Assembly: GCA_945861125.1 (NCBI GenBank)
Contig: CAMASZ010000063.1
Coordinates: 1-6,918 of the forward strand
Direction of reading: 5' to 3'
Source of the DNA: Rickettsia typhi
Lineage (GTDB): Bacteria; Pseudomonadota; Alphaproteobacteria; Rickettsiales; UBA1997
DNA: 6,918 bases
Part shown: piece after piece, positions 1-6,252 of the stretch
Layout of the letters: every line of letters starts with the position of its first letter
Numbering within the stretch: the first letter of the stretch is position 1
The notes under the pieces: generated by a model
What the model was told of the DNA's origin: nothing
Databases searched by the model: none
Seen by the model: only the letters and a program-made list of their open reading frames with translations
Program-made: the position numbers and the translations under genes

Positions 1-872
1 TTGGTACCGATAGTAATGATATTTTATTTTCAAAAATAGAACATGCATCGGTATATAATTGTCGACCTAATAATAAAAGAATTCACGAAATTAATGTTCA
101 AAAAAATGGATTAATTGATAAGGAAGATTTAAAGAATAAAATTCCTAAGAATAAAACTTTTTTAGTTTCAGCAATGCTTGCTAATAATGAAACTGGCGCA
201 ATTCAAAACGTTGAGGAAATTTCAAAATTAACTCATCAAAACTTTGGATTAATTCATTGCGATTTGGTTCAGGCAATCGGTAAAATTAATGTCGACATTG
301 AAAAAATTAACCCAGATTATGCAGTAATATCAGCTCATAAAATCAATGGCCCTCAAGGTGTTGGCTCCCTATTAATTCGAAAAGGTTTAGATATAAAACC
401 ATTAATACATGGCAGTAAGCAACAAAAATCTAAAAGGGCCGGAACCATGAATATTGCTGGAATTGCTGGCTTTGGTGAAGCTTGCAATCAAGCTAAAAAA
501 AATCTAGAGAAATATCATGAAATTTCAAAATTAAGAAATTACTTAGAAGATTCTCTTAAAAATATTGCAGGTGAAAATATAAAAATTTTTTGTTCCGAAG
601 TTAATCGTCTTGCAAATACTAGTTTTATTGCTCTTAAAAATATAGATTCCCAAACTCAATTAATTAATTTTGATTTAAATGGAATATGTGTAAGCTCTGG
701 ATCAGCTTGTTCTTCTGGTTCTTTAGATCAATCAAGAGTTCTTAAAGCAATGGGAGTTTCTGATGAATTTCTAAAAGGCGCAATAAGAATAAGTTTAGGA
801 CATGAAAATTCAATATCAGATGTCAATAAATTTATCCAAGTCTGGCATGAATTTTACAAAAAATTTTATTAA
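1..872 (+). CDS. NifS/IscS-like cysteine desulfurase, first of a tandem pair (5' truncated by window edge)
   Basis: This is a class V aminotransferase-fold, PLP-dependent cysteine desulfurase, which takes sulfur from L-cysteine as an enzyme-bound persulfide. The open frame enters from the left edge (first full codon at base 3), so the N-terminus is missing. Visible family landmarks are the EHASV His (codon 42-44), NNETGAIQ, the DLVQAIGK segment, the PLP lysine in SAHKINGPQG (codon 339-341), and the catalytic loop SSGSACSSGS with its cysteine at codon 708-710. The gene ends 26 nt before iscS and clearly belongs to the same operon. Two oddities distinguish it from its neighbour. The segment normally reading GGGQE...RSGT is GSKQQ...RAGT, with Gln in place of the conserved Glu. 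The protein also stops soon after the C-terminal domain, without the SPLWEM tail by which IscS docks IscU. Rickettsia has a comparable NifS-like gene directly ahead of iscS. Its sulfur acceptor cannot be told from sequence. Confidence 0.93.
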   Translation, partial: GTDSNDILFSKIEHASVYNCRPNNKRIHEINVQKNGLIDKEDLKNKIPKNKTFLVSAMLANNETGAIQNVEEISKLTHQNFGLIHCDLVQAIGKINVDIEKINPDYAVISAHKINGPQGVGSLLIRKGLDIKPLIHGSKQQKSKRAGTMNIAGIAGFGEACNQAKKNLEKYHEISKLRNYLEDSLKNIAGENIKIFCSEVNRLANTSFIALKNIDSQTQLINFDLNGICVSSGSACSSGSLDQSRVLKAMGVSDEFLKGAIRISLGHENSISDVNKFIQVWHEFYKKFY

Positions 873-898
873 TATATTCTTAATTAATTATAAAAAAA

Positions 899-2116
899 AT
901 GACAATTAAATTGCCAATATATCTAGATTATCAATCAACAACACCTATTGATCCAAGGGTAATTAAAATAATGACAAGAGCCATGGAAGATGATTTTGGT
1001 AATCCACACTCACGAAGCCATAGCTATGGATGGAAAGCTGAAGAATTGGTTGAAAATGCAAGGAAGCAAATTGCAAATTTAATTAATGCTAATGAAAAAG
1101 AAATATTTTTTACCTCTGGTGCCACTGAATCAAATAATATAGCTATAAAAGGAGTTGGACATTTTTATAAAAATGCCAATAAAAATGAAATTATAACATT
1201 AGCAACCGAACACAAATGCGTTATTAATTCATGCCGAGATTTAGAACAAGAAGGATTTAAGTCAACTTTTTTACCAGTTCAAAAAAATGGCTTAGTTGAT
1301 TTAAATCTTCTTGAAAATTCAATTAACGATAAAACTTGTTTAATTTCGGTAATGGCAATTAATAATGAAATTGGAGTTATTCAACCAATTAAAGAAATTG
1401 GAGAATTATGTAGAAGAAAGGGGGTTTTCTTTCATACTGATTGCGCTCAAGCTTTTGGTAAAATTCCTTTAAATGTCGAAGAAATGAATATAGATTTAAT
1501 GAGTATATCTGGTCATAAAATTTATGGACCAAAAGGAATTGGAGCTATTTATATTCGTAGAAAACCAAGAGTAAGAATAAAATCTTTAATTAGCGGTGGT
1601 GGTCAAGAGCGCGGAATAAGATCTGGAACAGTTCCAACTTTTTTAGCAGTTGGCCTTGGTTTCGCTTCCGAAATTGCCAAAAATGAAATTGAAAAAGATT
1701 TTCAACATGTAAAAAAATTAAGTGATAAATTTTATCAATCTATAACCAATCTTACTCACGTTTATCTAAACGGTGATAAAACTAATCGCTACCCCGGTAA
1801 TTTAAACTTTTCTTTTGCAGGAATTGAAGGAGAATCAATGATTATGGCAATTAAGGATTTAGCGGTATCATCTGGTTCTGCCTGTACTTCTGCTTCACTT
1901 GAGCCCTCTTACGTACTTCATGCTTTAGGAGTAGAAGATGATCTTGCCCATACTTCAATTCGCTTTGGTTTTGGACGCTTTACCACTGAAGAAGAAATTG
2001 ATTATGCAATAAATTTAATTGCCAATAAAGTTTCTAAACTTCGCGCTATGAGCCCATTATGGGAAATGATCCAAGAAGGGGTTGATTTAAAATCAATTAA
2101 TTGGAAATCACATTAA
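899..2116 (+). CDS. iscS: Cysteine desulfurase IscS
   Basis: IscS is the cytosolic sulfur donor of the Isc pathway: it converts L-cysteine to alanine and passes persulfide sulfur to IscU and other acceptors. The 405-residue product matches the usual length of about 404. Landmarks run in order: [10 protein letters not shown] near the N-terminus, TSGATESNN (73-80), His105 in ATEHK, Asp181 and Gln184 in the PLP pocket, the Schiff-base Lys207 in [22 protein letters not shown] (233-244), and catalytic Cys329 in [14 protein letters not shown]. Each is one position off E. coli IscS numbering. The C-terminus [13 protein letters not shown] (385-397) closely follows the E. coli tail that contacts IscU, so this copy, rather than the upstream paralog, is the dedicated IscU partner. 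The ATG at 899 follows an A-rich stretch with no clear ribosome binding site. The gene lies 26 nt after the first desulfurase and 20 nt before iscU. Confidence 0.98.
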   Translation: MTIKLPIYLDYQSTTPIDPRVIKIMTRAMEDDFGNPHSRSHSYGWKAEELVENARKQIANLINANEKEIFFTSGATESNNIAIKGVGHFYKNANKNEIITLATEHKCVINSCRDLEQEGFKSTFLPVQKNGLVDLNLLENSINDKTCLISVMAINNEIGVIQPIKEIGELCRRKGVFFHTDCAQAFGKIPLNVEEMNIDLMSISGHKIYGPKGIGAIYIRRKPRVRIKSLISGGGQERGIRSGTVPTFLAVGLGFASEIAKNEIEKDFQHVKKLSDKFYQSITNLTHVYLNGDKTNRYPGNLNFSFAGIEGESMIMAIKDLAVSSGSACTSASLEPSYVLHALGVEDDLAHTSIRFGFGRFTTEEEIDYAINLIANKVSKLRAMSPLWEMIQEGVDLKSINWKSH

Positions 2117-2124
2117 TAAAATTT

Positions 2125-2131
2125 AAAGGAG
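2125..2131 (+). promoter_or_regulatory. Strong Shine-Dalgarno site that fixes the iscU start
   Basis: AAAGGAG lies five bases before the ATG at 2137. It is the only near-consensus ribosome binding site I can find before any gene in the window. It decides the iscU start against an in-frame TTG at 2101, which would add 12 residues from inside the iscS coding end and break alignment with the IscU family N-terminus. Confidence 0.85.
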
Positions 2132-2136
2132 AAATT

Positions 2137-2526
2137 ATGTCATATTCAAAAGAAGTTATAAATCATTATGAAAATCCACAAAATGTTGGATCTTTTAATA
2201 AAGATGAAAAAAATATTGGCACTGGCTTAGTAGGAGCTCCAGCCTGCGGAGATGTAATGAAATTACAAATAAAAGTTGCCGATGACGGCACAATTTTAGA
2301 TGCAAAATTTAAAACTTTTGGTTGTGGATCTGCAATTGCGTCTAGTTCCTTAGCAACCGAATGGATCAAAGGTATGAATATCGATAAAGCCCAAGAAATT
2401 AGTAATAATGAAATTGCTAGTTATTTGTCATTACCTCCAGTAAAAATTCACTGTTCAGTTCTTGCTGAAGAAGCAATTAAGGCAGCAATTGAAGACTATA
2501 GAAAAAACAAAAAAAATGAATCTTAA
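2137..2526 (+). CDS. iscU: Iron-sulfur cluster assembly scaffold IscU
   Basis: IscU is the scaffold on which [2Fe-2S] clusters are built from IscS-derived sulfur before HscA/HscB-driven transfer. The product is 129 residues, matching the family size of about 128, and begins MSYSKEVINHYENPQNVG, a typical IscU N-terminus. All ligand residues are present: Cys37 and Asp39 in GAPACGDV, Cys63 in FGCGSA, and His105-Cys106. The LPPVK motif (99-103), recognised by the HscA chaperone, is intact. That implies an HscA partner exists in this genome although hscA is not found next to hscB. The start is set by the AAAGGAG site and by family alignment. The 3' end overlaps iscA by 11 nt, suggesting coupled translation. 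Confidence 0.98.
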   Translation: MSYSKEVINHYENPQNVGSFNKDEKNIGTGLVGAPACGDVMKLQIKVADDGTILDAKFKTFGCGSAIASSSLATEWIKGMNIDKAQEISNNEIASYLSLPPVKIHCSVLAEEAIKAAIEDYRKNKKNES

Positions 2527-2902
2527 ATTTTCTGAAAATGGTAATGCTATAGTTAACTACTTAAAAATAAGTAACGATGCATTAACGCAAATAAAATTTT
2601 TGCTAAAAAATAGAAAAGAGAAATGCGATGGTATTCGTGTTGGCATTAGAACCAGAGGTTGCTCAGGTTTAAGCTATACAATTGAATATGCTGTAGTTAA
2701 TCAAAATATTACTAGGTATGATGATTTAGTAATATATAAAGATAATGAAGAAGAAGTAAGAATTTACATCGATCCAAAAATTTCAATGTTTTTGATTGGC
2801 AGTGAAATGATTTACAAAAATGATGATATTTCTGCAGGTTTTGATTTTATTAATCCAAATGAAAAGGGCCGTTGCGGTTGTGGCGAAAGTTTTAATGTAT
2901 GA
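2516..2902 (+). CDS. iscA: A-type iron-sulfur carrier IscA
   Basis: IscA is an A-type carrier that takes part in maturation of [4Fe-4S] proteins downstream of the IscU scaffold. The three ligand cysteines are present in the family motifs: Cys49 in RGCSGLSY, and Cys120 and Cys122 in the C-terminal GRCGCGESF segment. From the ATG at 2516 the protein is 128 residues, about 20 longer than E. coli IscA. Most of the excess lies in the N-terminus before the core and in a small loop (about 64-72). The ATG overlaps the end of iscU by 11 nt. A further in-frame upstream TTG at 2462 lies wholly within iscU and is unlikely. No clear ribosome binding site is visible, so re-initiation after iscU is plausible. 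The TGA stop overlaps the hscB ATG. Confidence 0.95.
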   Translation: MNLKFSENGNAIVNYLKISNDALTQIKFLLKNRKEKCDGIRVGIRTRGCSGLSYTIEYAVVNQNITRYDDLVIYKDNEEEVRIYIDPKISMFLIGSEMIYKNDDISAGFDFINPNEKGRCGCGESFNV

Positions 2903-3387
2903 AAAATTTTTTTGAAATATTTGATTTTGAAATAAATTTTGAAATTGATAAAGAAGAGTTAGAAAAAAGATATTTAGATCTTCAAAAGCATTTTCATCCA
3001 GATATATTGAGCTCTAGTGACATAGAGCAATCTTTGACAATTAATGAAGCTTATAAAACTTTAAAAGATGATTTTAATCGAGCCTGTTATCTTTTGAGTT
3101 TAAAATCAATAGATATAAATGATGAAAAAAATTTCATAAAAGTAGATAAATCAACTCTGCAAGAGATTTTATTATTACAAGAAGAAATTTTTTCAATAAC
3201 AAATAAAATCAAAATAAAAAAAATGACCTTAAAAATACAACAACAAATTAATGATTTATTAATAAATTTTGTTAATGCTTTTAAAGAAAATAAAATTAAT
3301 GATGCAACTCAAATTTTAATCAAAGCTAAATATTTAAAAAAATCCTTAATTGATATAAAACTAAAAAATAAATTGTTTATACAATAA
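2899..3387 (+). CDS. hscB: Iron-sulfur assembly co-chaperone HscB
   Basis: HscB is the dedicated J-domain co-chaperone that delivers IscU to the Hsp70 HscA and stimulates its ATPase to release the cluster. The product is 162 residues against about 171 in E. coli. Residues 1-70 form the J domain, with the signature HPD at 33-35, followed by NEAYKTLKDDFNRACYLL (49-66), the typical HscB helix IV pattern. Residues 85-160 match the C-terminal IscU-binding helical domain, including the LQEILLLQEEI stretch. The start ATG shares four bases (ATGA) with the iscA stop, a translational coupling arrangement. hscA and fdx, normally next, are absent: the following gene is an unrelated coiled-coil protein. 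The 3' half is rich in Lys, Ile and Asn, as expected under AT pressure. Confidence 0.93.
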   Translation: MKNFFEIFDFEINFEIDKEELEKRYLDLQKHFHPDILSSSDIEQSLTINEAYKTLKDDFNRACYLLSLKSIDINDEKNFIKVDKSTLQEILLLQEEIFSITNKIKIKKMTLKIQQQINDLLINFVNAFKENKINDATQILIKAKYLKKSLIDIKLKNKLFIQ

Positions 3388-3400
3388 AATATGATATTCC

Positions 3401-3423
3401 TGGTTTTCAGTTTTTTAAAACCA
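3401..3423 (+). terminator. Weak hairpin after hscB, possible terminator
   Basis: TGGTTTT (3401-3407) and AAAACCA (3417-3423) form a 7-bp stem around a 9-nt T-rich loop, 13 nt after the hscB stop. There is no uridine tract after the stem, so intrinsic termination is doubtful. It is the only clear hairpin between the isc genes and the next reading frame. Confidence 0.25.
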
Positions 3424-3460
3424 TCCCATTTTAAAATAACTTTTTCACAATAAATAATTG

Positions 3461-3466
3461 TATAAT
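3461..3466 (+). promoter_or_regulatory. TATAAT box directly abutting the coiled-coil gene start
   Basis: A perfect TATAAT occupies the six bases immediately before the ATG at 3467. No good -35 hexamer is spaced 16-18 nt upstream, and a start site driven by this box would fall inside the coding region. It may be fortuitous in AT-rich DNA. Alternatively, TAAATA at 3451-3456 could drive a nearly leaderless message. Confidence 0.2.
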
Positions 3467-3976
3467 ATGTCAAGAGTACCTCTTTTAAGATCGGAAAAAT
3501 TAAACGGAGCCGATACTTCAATTAAATATGAAGATGTAGATCTCAGAAATCAGGATAAAACTTTAGAAATTAAGTCTATTGCTCAACCGCAACCTGAAGA
3601 ACCATTTGAAGAACCATTTGCTGAAAAATTATCGAAAATTTCATTAAAAATTAGTGACTACATTGAACTTCTCAATAAGGAAATCAATGAAAAAGTTACT
3701 ACTATAATTAGATTAGCTGATAAATCTAAAAAAGATTTATCCGAAATTAAAACAGAATCTGAAGCACTAACAGAACAATTAAGACAAATAATAGTTGAAA
3801 TTAAAGAAATTAAAAATGATGTAGAAACTTTAAAAAATAACTTAACCAGCACTAATAAAAAAGATGCTAATACCCAAACCGAAGATAACACAATATTAGA
3901 AGACCCATCCACTTCAATTGCACCAGATTCAAAAATCAGATGTGCAATCAAAATTCCTGGATGTACAATCTCTTAA
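3467..3976 (+). CDS. Hypothetical coiled-coil protein, unrecognised family
   Basis: I do not recognise this 169-residue protein. It is hydrophilic, with no signal peptide and no membrane segment. Residues 1-40 are polar and probably disordered. Residues 43-52 contain a doubled EEPF, encoded by two exact copies of a 12-bp unit (3596-3607 and 3608-3619). Residues about 54-130 form a continuous predicted helix with heptad-like Ile/Leu spacing and many Lys/Glu, typical of a coiled coil. The tail (131-169) is Asn/Thr/Asp-rich and ends with the only two cysteines (159 and 166). The ATG at 3467 was chosen over a TTG at 3458 because it is the better codon; there are no other in-frame ATGs. No ribosome binding site is visible. 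It lies 79 nt after hscB, where hscA is normally found, but has no chaperone features. It could be an oligomeric structural or secreted lineage-specific protein; function is unknown. That it is a real gene rests on its length, composition and lack of a competing frame. Confidence 0.7.
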   Translation: MSRVPLLRSEKLNGADTSIKYEDVDLRNQDKTLEIKSIAQPQPEEPFEEPFAEKLSKISLKISDYIELLNKEINEKVTTIIRLADKSKKDLSEIKTESEALTEQLRQIIVEIKEIKNDVETLKNNLTSTNKKDANTQTEDNTILEDPSTSIAPDSKIRCAIKIPGCTIS

Positions 3977-4042
3977 TAACTTTTATCTAAAAAATGTATT
4001 GGCAAAAATATTTTGTTATAATTTTATTTAAAGATGAGATTT

Positions 4043-4211
4043 ATACCATTTCCATCATAAAATGAATCATTTGAAAATAACAAATTAAGTTACATCTTTT
4101 TGGCTAAAAATCTCTAAAAAGCTTCAGCCTTATGGGTATATGACTTCATTTTTAAAGATTTTTATCACAAAAATTTCCCTTAATTTATTATTTTATGATG
4201 GAAATGGGTAT
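4043..4211. repeat. Palindromic MITE-like element, copy A
   Basis: This 169-bp imperfect palindrome has terminal inverted repeats of about 20 bp. The left end reads ATACCATTTCCATCATAAAA. The right end is its complement with one extra C (ATACCC...). Inside, both arms share AAATTAAG, TTTTTG and TAAAAATCTCT/TAAAAATCTTT blocks, so the whole unit can fold into a long hairpin. The first 78 bases match the other end of copy B (6458 down to 6381) with only four mismatches, and the right arm matches copy B's left arm. The element fills most of the gap between the convergent coiled-coil gene and dnaQ, and its last base is the first base of the dnaQ stop triplet. TA lies at both ends, which would suit an IS630/Tc1-type target, though the repeats themselves include it. 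No transposase is encoded. As a strong hairpin between convergent genes it could also terminate transcription in both directions. Confidence 0.85.
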
Positions 4212-4921
4212 TAGTTATAGCCCCATAAATTACTTTTAAAATTCTTTAAGATAAATTCTTGATGTAATTTTAAATCTTGTTCACAAACTTGATATTTTCT
4301 TGATTCGATAAGATTTTTAGTGCTTTTTTGATAATTATTATCAACATCATTATTTGATATTTTTTGATCTTTTTTGTTTACTGTGTTTTTACTGTCAAAA
4401 TTAAAACCACCTTGAGCTCCTCCCATTAATTCAATATAAACATCACAAAGCAAATCAGTATCAATAAAAGCACCATGTTTAGTTCTTTTAGATAAATCCA
4501 TTGCAAACCTTTTGCATAAAGCATCAAGAGAGTTTGGGGCACCGGGAAATTTACTGCGAGCAATTAATAAAGAATCAACAATTTTATTACTAAGATTTTT
4601 TTTACCAACAAGTGATAATTCGTAATTTATAAATTTTAGATCAAAAGAAGCATTATGAATAACCAATTGATCGTCTTTTATAAAATCTAAAAACTTGTCA
4701 ACTACGTGATTAAATAACGGTTTATCTTTAAGAAATTCAGTTGAAATACCATGAACTCTAAAAGCTTCTTCAGGAACATCTCTACGAGGATTAATATAGC
4801 TATGAAAAAATTTTCCAGTTTTAACTTTATTGATCAATTCAAAACAAGCAATTTCAATAATTCTGTGACCATCTTTAGGATCTAAACCTGTTGTCTCAGT
4901 ATCTAAGCATATTTCACGCAT
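4211..4921 (-). CDS. dnaQ: DNA polymerase III epsilon subunit (3'-5' proofreading exonuclease)
   Basis: DnaQ is the proofreading exonuclease of the replicative DNA polymerase III core. The DEDDh exonuclease motifs are all visible: Exo I LDTETTG with Asp7 and Glu9, Exo II HNASFD with Asp94, and Exo [11 protein letters not shown] with His149 and Asp154. The exonuclease domain spans about 1-170. Residues 171-205 form an Asn/Lys/Ser-rich linker. The C-terminal segment (about 206-236), ending NLWGYN, corresponds to the part that binds the alpha subunit. From the ATG at 4921 the protein is 236 residues, against about 243 in E. coli. An in-frame TTG at 4933 would add only four residues and is less likely. 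It is the last gene of the fabZ-lpxA-dnaQ transcription unit, 14 nt after the lpxA stop, without an obvious ribosome binding site. Its stop codon touches repeat element A. Confidence 0.96.
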   Translation of the reverse strand: MREICLDTETTGLDPKDGHRIIEIACFELINKVKTGKFFHSYINPRRDVPEEAFRVHGISTEFLKDKPLFNHVVDKFLDFIKDDQLVIHNASFDLKFINYELSLVGKKNLSNKIVDSLLIARSKFPGAPNSLDALCKRFAMDLSKRTKHGAFIDTDLLCDVYIELMGGAQGGFNFDSKNTVNKKDQKISNNDVDNNYQKSTKNLIESRKYQVCEQDLKLHQEFILKNFKSNLWGYN

Positions 4922-4935
4922 AATTTTAAACAATT

Positions 4936-5730
4936 TTATATTTTTTTTGGCTTACAAAAAGAGCGAGTTGAACCATGATCAATAAAATTAATAACTTCTT
5001 GGATAATTGGTTGTTTATGTTCTTTAGCTAAATTTTTAACTCGAGAATTGAAATTTTCATCATTTTTAGAAAAAACCTCTTTAAAAAAACTTCTGAGTGC
5101 ATGTATTTCATCTCGTGAAATATTATTTCTTTTCATGCCAACTATATTTAGTCCAGCAAGAAAAGCTCTTTCGCCCATCACTAAGCCATAAGGAATAACA
5201 TCACTTTCAACTCCAGACATACCACCAATCATGGCCCCCCTCCCTATTCTTACAAACTGATGAATTGCCGATAATCCACCAATTACAACATTATCGCCAA
5301 CTTCAACATGTCCGGCTAAAGTAGCGTTATTTGCTAAAATAACATTATTTCCAACCACACAATCATGGGCTATATGCGATCCAACCATGAATAAACAATT
5401 ATTACCTATTTTTGTTAACATTGCCCCACCCTTTGTTCCCAAATGGATGGTAACATGTTCACGAATTTTATTATTATCGCCAATAATTAGTTTTGATTGT
5501 TCATTTTCAAATTTTAAATCTTGAGGTTCAAGACCAATAGATGCAAAGGGGAATATTAGATTATTTTTTCCAATTGTGGTATCGCCATCAATTACAACAT
5601 GATTTTTTAAAATTGTTCCATTGTCAATTTTTACTTTGTTGCCAATAATGCAATAAGGACCAATTTCAACATCTGAAGCAATAGATGAATTGGGATTTAT
5701 TATGGCAGTATGATGAATTCTGTTGCTCAT
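4936..5730 (-). CDS. lpxA: UDP-N-acetylglucosamine O-acyltransferase LpxA
   Basis: LpxA catalyses the first step of lipid A synthesis, moving a hydroxyacyl chain from acyl carrier protein to the 3-OH of UDP-GlcNAc in the cytosol. The 264-residue product matches the family length (262 in E. coli). Residues 5-190 are hexapeptide repeats of the left-handed beta-helix: [20 protein letters not shown] and later [15 protein letters not shown] are typical. The catalytic base is His122 in [10 protein letters not shown], with His119, His141 and His157 matching the other conserved active-site histidines. The C-terminal helical part (about 195-264) includes [12 protein letters not shown] and the ending [11 protein letters not shown]. 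The ATG at 5730 shares ATGA with the fabZ stop. Presence of lpxA shows the organism makes, or recently made, lipid A, unlike the lipopolysaccharide-free Anaplasmataceae. Confidence 0.98.
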   Translation of the reverse strand: MSNRIHHTAIINPNSSIASDVEIGPYCIIGNKVKIDNGTILKNHVVIDGDTTIGKNNLIFPFASIGLEPQDLKFENEQSKLIIGDNNKIREHVTIHLGTKGGAMLTKIGNNCLFMVGSHIAHDCVVGNNVILANNATLAGHVEVGDNVVIGGLSAIHQFVRIGRGAMIGGMSGVESDVIPYGLVMGERAFLAGLNIVGMKRNNISRDEIHALRSFFKEVFSKNDENFNSRVKNLAKEHKQPIIQEVINFIDHGSTRSFCKPKKI

Positions 5731-6185
5731 ATAATTTTTTTATTTTTATCAACAATCATTGCCGACAAATGAGCCTCGGAAACTTTTTGATTCTCTACAA
5801 AAGCTTCAGCATACAGCTTCCAAACTGCGCCACGATTTTGAATTGCTTCAACTTTAAGCTCAAGAACATCTCCTGGAATCACCGGCTTTCTAAATTTTGC
5901 TTTATCAATTGACATAAAATAAACCAACTTTTCTTCGGCATTAAAACTTTCACCAGAAGTGACCATCAAAGCTCCAGCTTGAGCCATAGCTTCGATAATT
6001 AAAACTCCCGGCATAATTGGGTGATCTGGAAAATGACCTAGAAAAAAAGGCTCATTAAAAGTAACATTTTTAATGGCAGTAATTTTTTTTCCTGCGTCAA
6101 CATTAACTATTTTATCAACAAGCAAAAATGGATATCGATGAGGCAAGGATTTTAGAATCTTTTCGATATTTATAATTTTATTCAT
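5727..6185 (-). CDS. fabZ: 3-hydroxyacyl-ACP dehydratase FabZ
   Basis: FabZ is the hot-dog-fold dehydratase that converts (3R)-hydroxyacyl-ACP to trans-2-enoyl-ACP in the elongation cycle of fatty acid synthesis. The same hydroxyacyl-ACP pool feeds LpxA, encoded next, so the pair sits at the branch between phospholipid and lipid A synthesis. The 152-residue product matches the family. [13 protein letters not shown] (14-26) is the N-terminal signature. The catalytic pair is His51 and Glu65 within [11 protein letters not shown]...[19 protein letters not shown] (98-106) is also typical. It is the first gene of the minus-strand unit and overlaps lpxA by four bases. lpxD, which often precedes fabZ, is not upstream; repeat element B and divergent ilvB are. 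No clear ribosome binding site precedes the ATG. A TATAAA at 6228-6223 is the only -10-like sequence in the short leader, without a convincing -35. Confidence 0.98.
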   Translation of the reverse strand: MNKIINIEKILKSLPHRYPFLLVDKIVNVDAGKKITAIKNVTFNEPFFLGHFPDHPIMPGVLIIEAMAQAGALMVTSGESFNAEEKLVYFMSIDKAKFRKPVIPGDVLELKVEAIQNRGAVWKLYAEAFVENQKVSEAHLSAMIVDKNKKII

Positions 6186-6252
6186 TTTTTATAAAGTTTT
6201 AGTTTTTTGATTTGAATTTAGTTTTATACAATTCTAACTTGAAAATTAACTA

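Noticed and set aside
2166..2369. 67-codon open frame on the minus strand inside iscU
   Set aside because: It is antisense to a fully conserved IscU with all ligand residues; its product shows no family features.
3420..3439. ACCATCCCATTTTAAAATAA resembles the terminal repeat of elements A and B
   Set aside because: It needs an indel and several mismatches. Sequence on either side has no further similarity to the elements, so chance in AT-rich DNA is the simpler explanation.
3309..3521. 70-codon minus-strand frame across the hscB end and the coiled-coil gene start
   Set aside because: It overlaps two better-supported genes, and its Phe/Ile/Tyr-rich product is what AT-rich antisense DNA gives by chance.
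3658..3951. 97-codon minus-strand frame opposite the coiled-coil gene
   Set aside because: A hydrophobic Ser/Leu/Val product is the expected complement of Lys/Glu/Asn-rich coding DNA. The plus-strand frame is longer and has coherent coiled-coil structure, though neither has a recognised homolog, so some doubt remains.
3999..4022. TTGGCA ... TATAAT promoter-like pair after the coiled-coil gene
   Set aside because: The spacer is only 12 bases and no plus-strand gene follows, only repeat A and antisense dnaQ.
4043..4211. Repeat pair considered as a CRISPR array or tRNA/structured RNA genes
   Set aside because: There are only two copies, about 2 kb apart and inverted, with no regular spacers. 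No cloverleaf or conserved tRNA sequence is visible.
4922..4933. TTG start for dnaQ adding four residues
   Set aside because: The ATG at 4921 gives the family-typical N-terminus just ahead of LDTETTG; neither start has a ribosome binding site.
5685..5912. 75-codon plus-strand frame over the fabZ/lpxA junction
   Set aside because: It is antisense to two confidently identified enzymes and has no recognisable domain.
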